Positions 5,534 to 7,235 of a stretch of DNA of 7,235 nt are shown piece after piece; the first letter of the stretch is position 1; each line of letters opens with the position of its first letter. The position numbers were made by a program, and so were the translations under genes. This DNA comes from Deltaproteobacteria bacterium (GTDB lineage Bacteria > Desulfobacterota > Desulfobacteria > Desulfobacterales > JAFDCJ01): positions 1 through 7,235 of the forward strand of contig JAJRVC010000601.1 in assembly GCA_024277475.1 (NCBI GenBank). The letters run 5' to 3'. The notes beneath the pieces were generated by a model, which was not told where the DNA came from, did not search any database, and saw only the letters and a program-made list of their open reading frames with translations.

Positions 5534-6250
5534 GTGGCGAAACCACGTTATAAGCGAGTTGCTGTAAAATTAAGCGGTGAGGCCCTGATGGGAGAACAGA
5601 GTTTCGGCATCAGTCCTGACATGATCAAATTCGTGGCCGGAGAGATTCGTTCCGTTGTCGAGTTAGGTGTTCAAATCGGAATTATTGTGGGAGGGGGCAA
5701 TATATTTCGCGGTATTGCGGCAAGCTCATATGGAATGGATCGAACTTCGGCCGACCATATGGGGATGCTGGCCACGGTCATCAACAGTCTGGCTCTGCAG
5801 GACGCCTTGGAAAATCAGGGCGTGGAAACCCGCGTGCAGACAGCCATTTCGATGCATGAGGTCGCAGAACCTTACATTATGCGTAGAGCCAACCGTCATC
5901 TGGAGCGGGGACGTGCCGTCATATTCGGCGCTGGAACCGGAAATCCGTATTTTACCACAGATACTGCGGCAGTGCTCCGGGCCCAGGAAATTCATGCAGA
6001 GATTCTTATTAAAGCCACTAAGGTTGACGGACTTTACGATGCGGATCCCGTCAAGGATAAAAATGCCAAGTTGTTGAAACGTATCAGCTATATGAAAGTT
6101 CTGGAAAAACAGCTTCGGGTCATGGATATGACAGCTATCTCCCTCGCCATGGATAATAAACTGCCTCTGACCGTTTTTAAATTAAAAACAAAGGGAAACA
6201 TCCGCAGGTTTATTTGCGGCGAGGAAATCGGGACGTTGATCGACCATTAA
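5534..6250 (+). CDS. pyrH: UMP kinase
   Basis: PyrH phosphorylates UMP to UDP with ATP. It is the bacterial, hexameric amino-acid-kinase-fold enzyme, usually activated by GTP and inhibited by UTP. The product has 238 residues, a normal length. Visible motifs are [10 protein letters not shown] (9-18, Lys12 in the ATP-binding loop), GGGNIFRG (53-60), Asp69-Arg70 in the UMP-binding region, [16 protein letters not shown] (131-146) and [13 protein letters not shown] (160-172). The start is GTG at 5534. An in-frame TAG at 5531-5533 directly precedes it, so no earlier start is possible, and GAGG at 5523-5526 lies 7 nt upstream. It lies 39 nt after tsf and 30 nt before frr with no promoter or terminator evident in either gap, so co-transcription is likely. 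Confidence 0.98.
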   Translation: MAKPRYKRVAVKLSGEALMGEQSFGISPDMIKFVAGEIRSVVELGVQIGIIVGGGNIFRGIAASSYGMDRTSADHMGMLATVINSLALQDALENQGVETRVQTAISMHEVAEPYIMRRANRHLERGRAVIFGAGTGNPYFTTDTAAVLRAQEIHAEILIKATKVDGLYDADPVKDKNAKLLKRISYMKVLEKQLRVMDMTAISLAMDNKLPLTVFKLKTKGNIRRFICGEEIGTLIDH

Positions 6251-6280
6251 AAAGCTGGAACAAATACGAGGTTATTTCCC

Positions 6281-6838
6281 ATGATTGAACCAATATATGA
6301 CGAAACCAGAGAGAGTATGGCGAAATCTGTAACTGCTTTAAGAAACGAATTGAAGCGAGTGCGAACGGGACGTGCGTCTTTATCTATTTTTGACGGGATA
6401 AAAGTTGATTACTATGGCACGCTGACACCTTTGAACCAGATGGCTACGCTGGCTGTACCCGAAAGCCGCCTGATCACGATTCAACCCTGGGATGTTTCCG
6501 CCATCAAAGATATTGAAAAAGCCATTTTGAAATCTGATCTCGGCCTGACTCCGTCCAGCGATGGAAAAATCATCAGAATATCGATACCTCCGCTTACCGA
6601 AGAACGTCGCAAAGAATTGGCCAAAGTCGTTCATAAAATTTGTGAAGATTACAAGGTTTCCATTAGAAACATCCGGCGAGATTCCAACGAACTGCTAAAA
6701 AGCATGAAAAAAGATGGTGAGATTTCGGAAGATGACGCTTTTAAATCTCAGGATAAGATCCAGAATATAACCAATGAGCAAATCAAGCTCATTGATGAAT
6801 GCTTTAAAGAAAAAGAGAAAGAGATCCTTGAATTCTAG
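6281..6838 (+). CDS. frr: Ribosome recycling factor
   Basis: RRF works with EF-G to split the post-termination ribosome so it can start a new round. The product has 185 residues, the same length as E. coli RRF. The three-helix bundle and hinge are recognisable: LRNELKRVRTGRAS (20-33), the domain II segment SIFDGIKVDYYGTLTPLNQMATLAVPE (35-61, written here as a span), IQPWD (67-71), SDLGLTPSSDGKIIRISIPPLTEERRKEL (85-113 span) and VSIRNIRRD (126-134). Arg129 and Arg132 align with E. coli residues of the same numbers. The ATG at 6281 has GAGG at 6268-6271, 9 nt upstream. The 3' end carries a perfect 8-bp inverted repeat (6772-6794) and overlaps the likely start of uppS. Confidence 0.98.
   Translation: MIEPIYDETRESMAKSVTALRNELKRVRTGRASLSIFDGIKVDYYGTLTPLNQMATLAVPESRLITIQPWDVSAIKDIEKAILKSDLGLTPSSDGKIIRISIPPLTEERRKELAKVVHKICEDYKVSIRNIRRDSNELLKSMKKDGEISEDDAFKSQDKIQNITNEQIKLIDECFKEKEKEILEF
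6772..6794 (+). repeat. Perfect 8-bp inverted repeat near the 3' end of frr
   Basis: CAATGAGC (6772-6779) and GCTCATTG (6787-6794) are perfect reverse complements around a 7-nt loop. The stem lies in codons for NEQIKLID of RRF and ends exactly one base before an ATG (6795) in the uppS frame. A hairpin here would hide any ribosome binding site for that ATG, which argues that uppS starts further downstream. It may also slow ribosomes leaving frr, or be chance. Confidence 0.4.
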
Positions 6839-7235
6839 CCGGTCTTCCTTCAGCTCTGTTGAACTGGATGCTGCCCAATTGCCTGTCCATGTTGCCGTCA
6901 TAATGGACGGCAACGGCCGATGGGCTAAAAAACGTCTGCTAAACCGAATCAACGGTCATGAAAAAGGATCGGAGACGGTTCGAACCATTATCCGGACGTG
7001 TCGTCAGATCGGCATATCTTACCTGACTCTGTATGCTTTTTCTACAGAAAACTGGCAGCGCCCGAAAACAGAAGTCGAGGCTCTGATGGCTCTGCTGAGA
7101 AAATTTCTCCAATCAGAACGAAAGGAGATGGTGGAGAACAATATCCGGCTGCGGGCGATCGGGCAGTTAGACCGATTACCGACAAAAGTTCGGCAAGCAT
7201 TGGAGCAGACCATGACCGCCACCAGGGAAAAAACC
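6828..7235 (+). CDS. uppS: Isoprenyl transferase / undecaprenyl diphosphate synthase (3'-truncated by window edge)
   Basis: UppS condenses farnesyl diphosphate with eight isopentenyl diphosphates to make the C55 lipid carrier used for peptidoglycan and other surface polymers, at the inner face of the membrane. The 136 visible residues include the P-loop-like HVAVIMDGNGRWAKK (21-35, catalytic Asp27), NGHEKGSETV (42-51) and LTLYAFSTENWQRP (66-79), all standard for cis-prenyltransferases. About 110 residues lie beyond the window. The start is uncertain. TTG at 6828 (11-nt overlap with frr, purine-rich GAGAAAGAGA upstream) puts Asp27 almost exactly where E. coli has Asp26. The in-frame ATG at 6795 would add 11 basic residues but lacks a ribosome binding site and abuts a hairpin. 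CTG at 6864 or TTG at 6879 would give shorter N-termini. The overlap with frr suggests translational coupling. Confidence 0.95.
   Translation, partial: MNSSRSSFSSVELDAAQLPVHVAVIMDGNGRWAKKRLLNRINGHEKGSETVRTIIRTCRQIGISYLTLYAFSTENWQRPKTEVEALMALLRKFLQSERKEMVENNIRLRAIGQLDRLPTKVRQALEQTMTATREKT

Noticed and set aside
1..7235. CRISPR arrays, tRNA/rRNA genes, insertion sequences, toxin-antitoxin or defence genes
   Set aside because: None seen on either strand; the gene space is filled by recognised housekeeping genes and all gaps are under 230 nt.

Overview
The window holds ordinary, highly conserved bacterial housekeeping genes, all on the + strand. They are dense and co-oriented, and almost all belong to translation and its control. 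In order: the C-terminal three quarters of rho (transcription terminator), rpmE (ribosomal protein L31), prfA (release factor 1), prmC (the methylase of RF1/RF2), rpsB (S2), tsf (EF-Ts), pyrH (UMP kinase), frr (ribosome recycling factor) and the start of uppS (undecaprenyl diphosphate synthase). Base composition looks close to balanced by eye. The rho-rpmE-prfA-prmC block, the rpsB-tsf-pyrH-frr-uppS block, the compact 199-residue EF-Ts and the protein wording suggest a Desulfobacterota (former Deltaproteobacteria) chromosome, perhaps a Desulfobacterales-type sulfate reducer. That assignment is inferred from family knowledge, not from a database search.

Layout. Positions 1-932 are the rho fragment. 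Positions 933-1139 hold a good sigma70-like promoter (TTGACA at 989) and a leader of about 115 nt before rpmE (1140-1361). Positions 1362-1585 are a 224-nt spacer with two inverted repeats before prfA (1586-2656). Positions 2657-2839 are an unusual spacer with two perfect 7-bp hairpins, an imperfect internal direct repeat, an 8-bp direct repeat flanking about 142 bp, and a possible 16-codon leader ORF. prmC (2840-3766) follows with a poor ribosome binding site. Positions 3767-3963 hold an extended -10 promoter candidate and a two-tier hairpin leader before rpsB (3964-4908). tsf (4895-5494) overlaps rpsB by 14 nt. pyrH (5534-6250, GTG start) and frr (6281-6838) follow with gaps of 39 and 30 nt. 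uppS overlaps the end of frr and runs off the window.

How the genes work together. RF1 ends translation at UAA/UAG, PrmC methylates the glutamine of its GGQ motif, and RRF recycles the ribosome afterwards. S2 and L31 are ribosomal subunits, and EF-Ts recharges EF-Tu. PyrH and UppS link the second cluster to pyrimidine supply and cell-envelope lipid carrier synthesis, an arrangement common in bacteria.

I found no CRISPR array, tRNA, rRNA, transposase, toxin-antitoxin pair or defence gene, and no clear new system. The stretch most worth a second look is the prfA-prmC spacer (2657-2839), which could be a small inserted repeat element carrying a leader ORF. The structured leaders before rpmE, prfA and rpsB come next.
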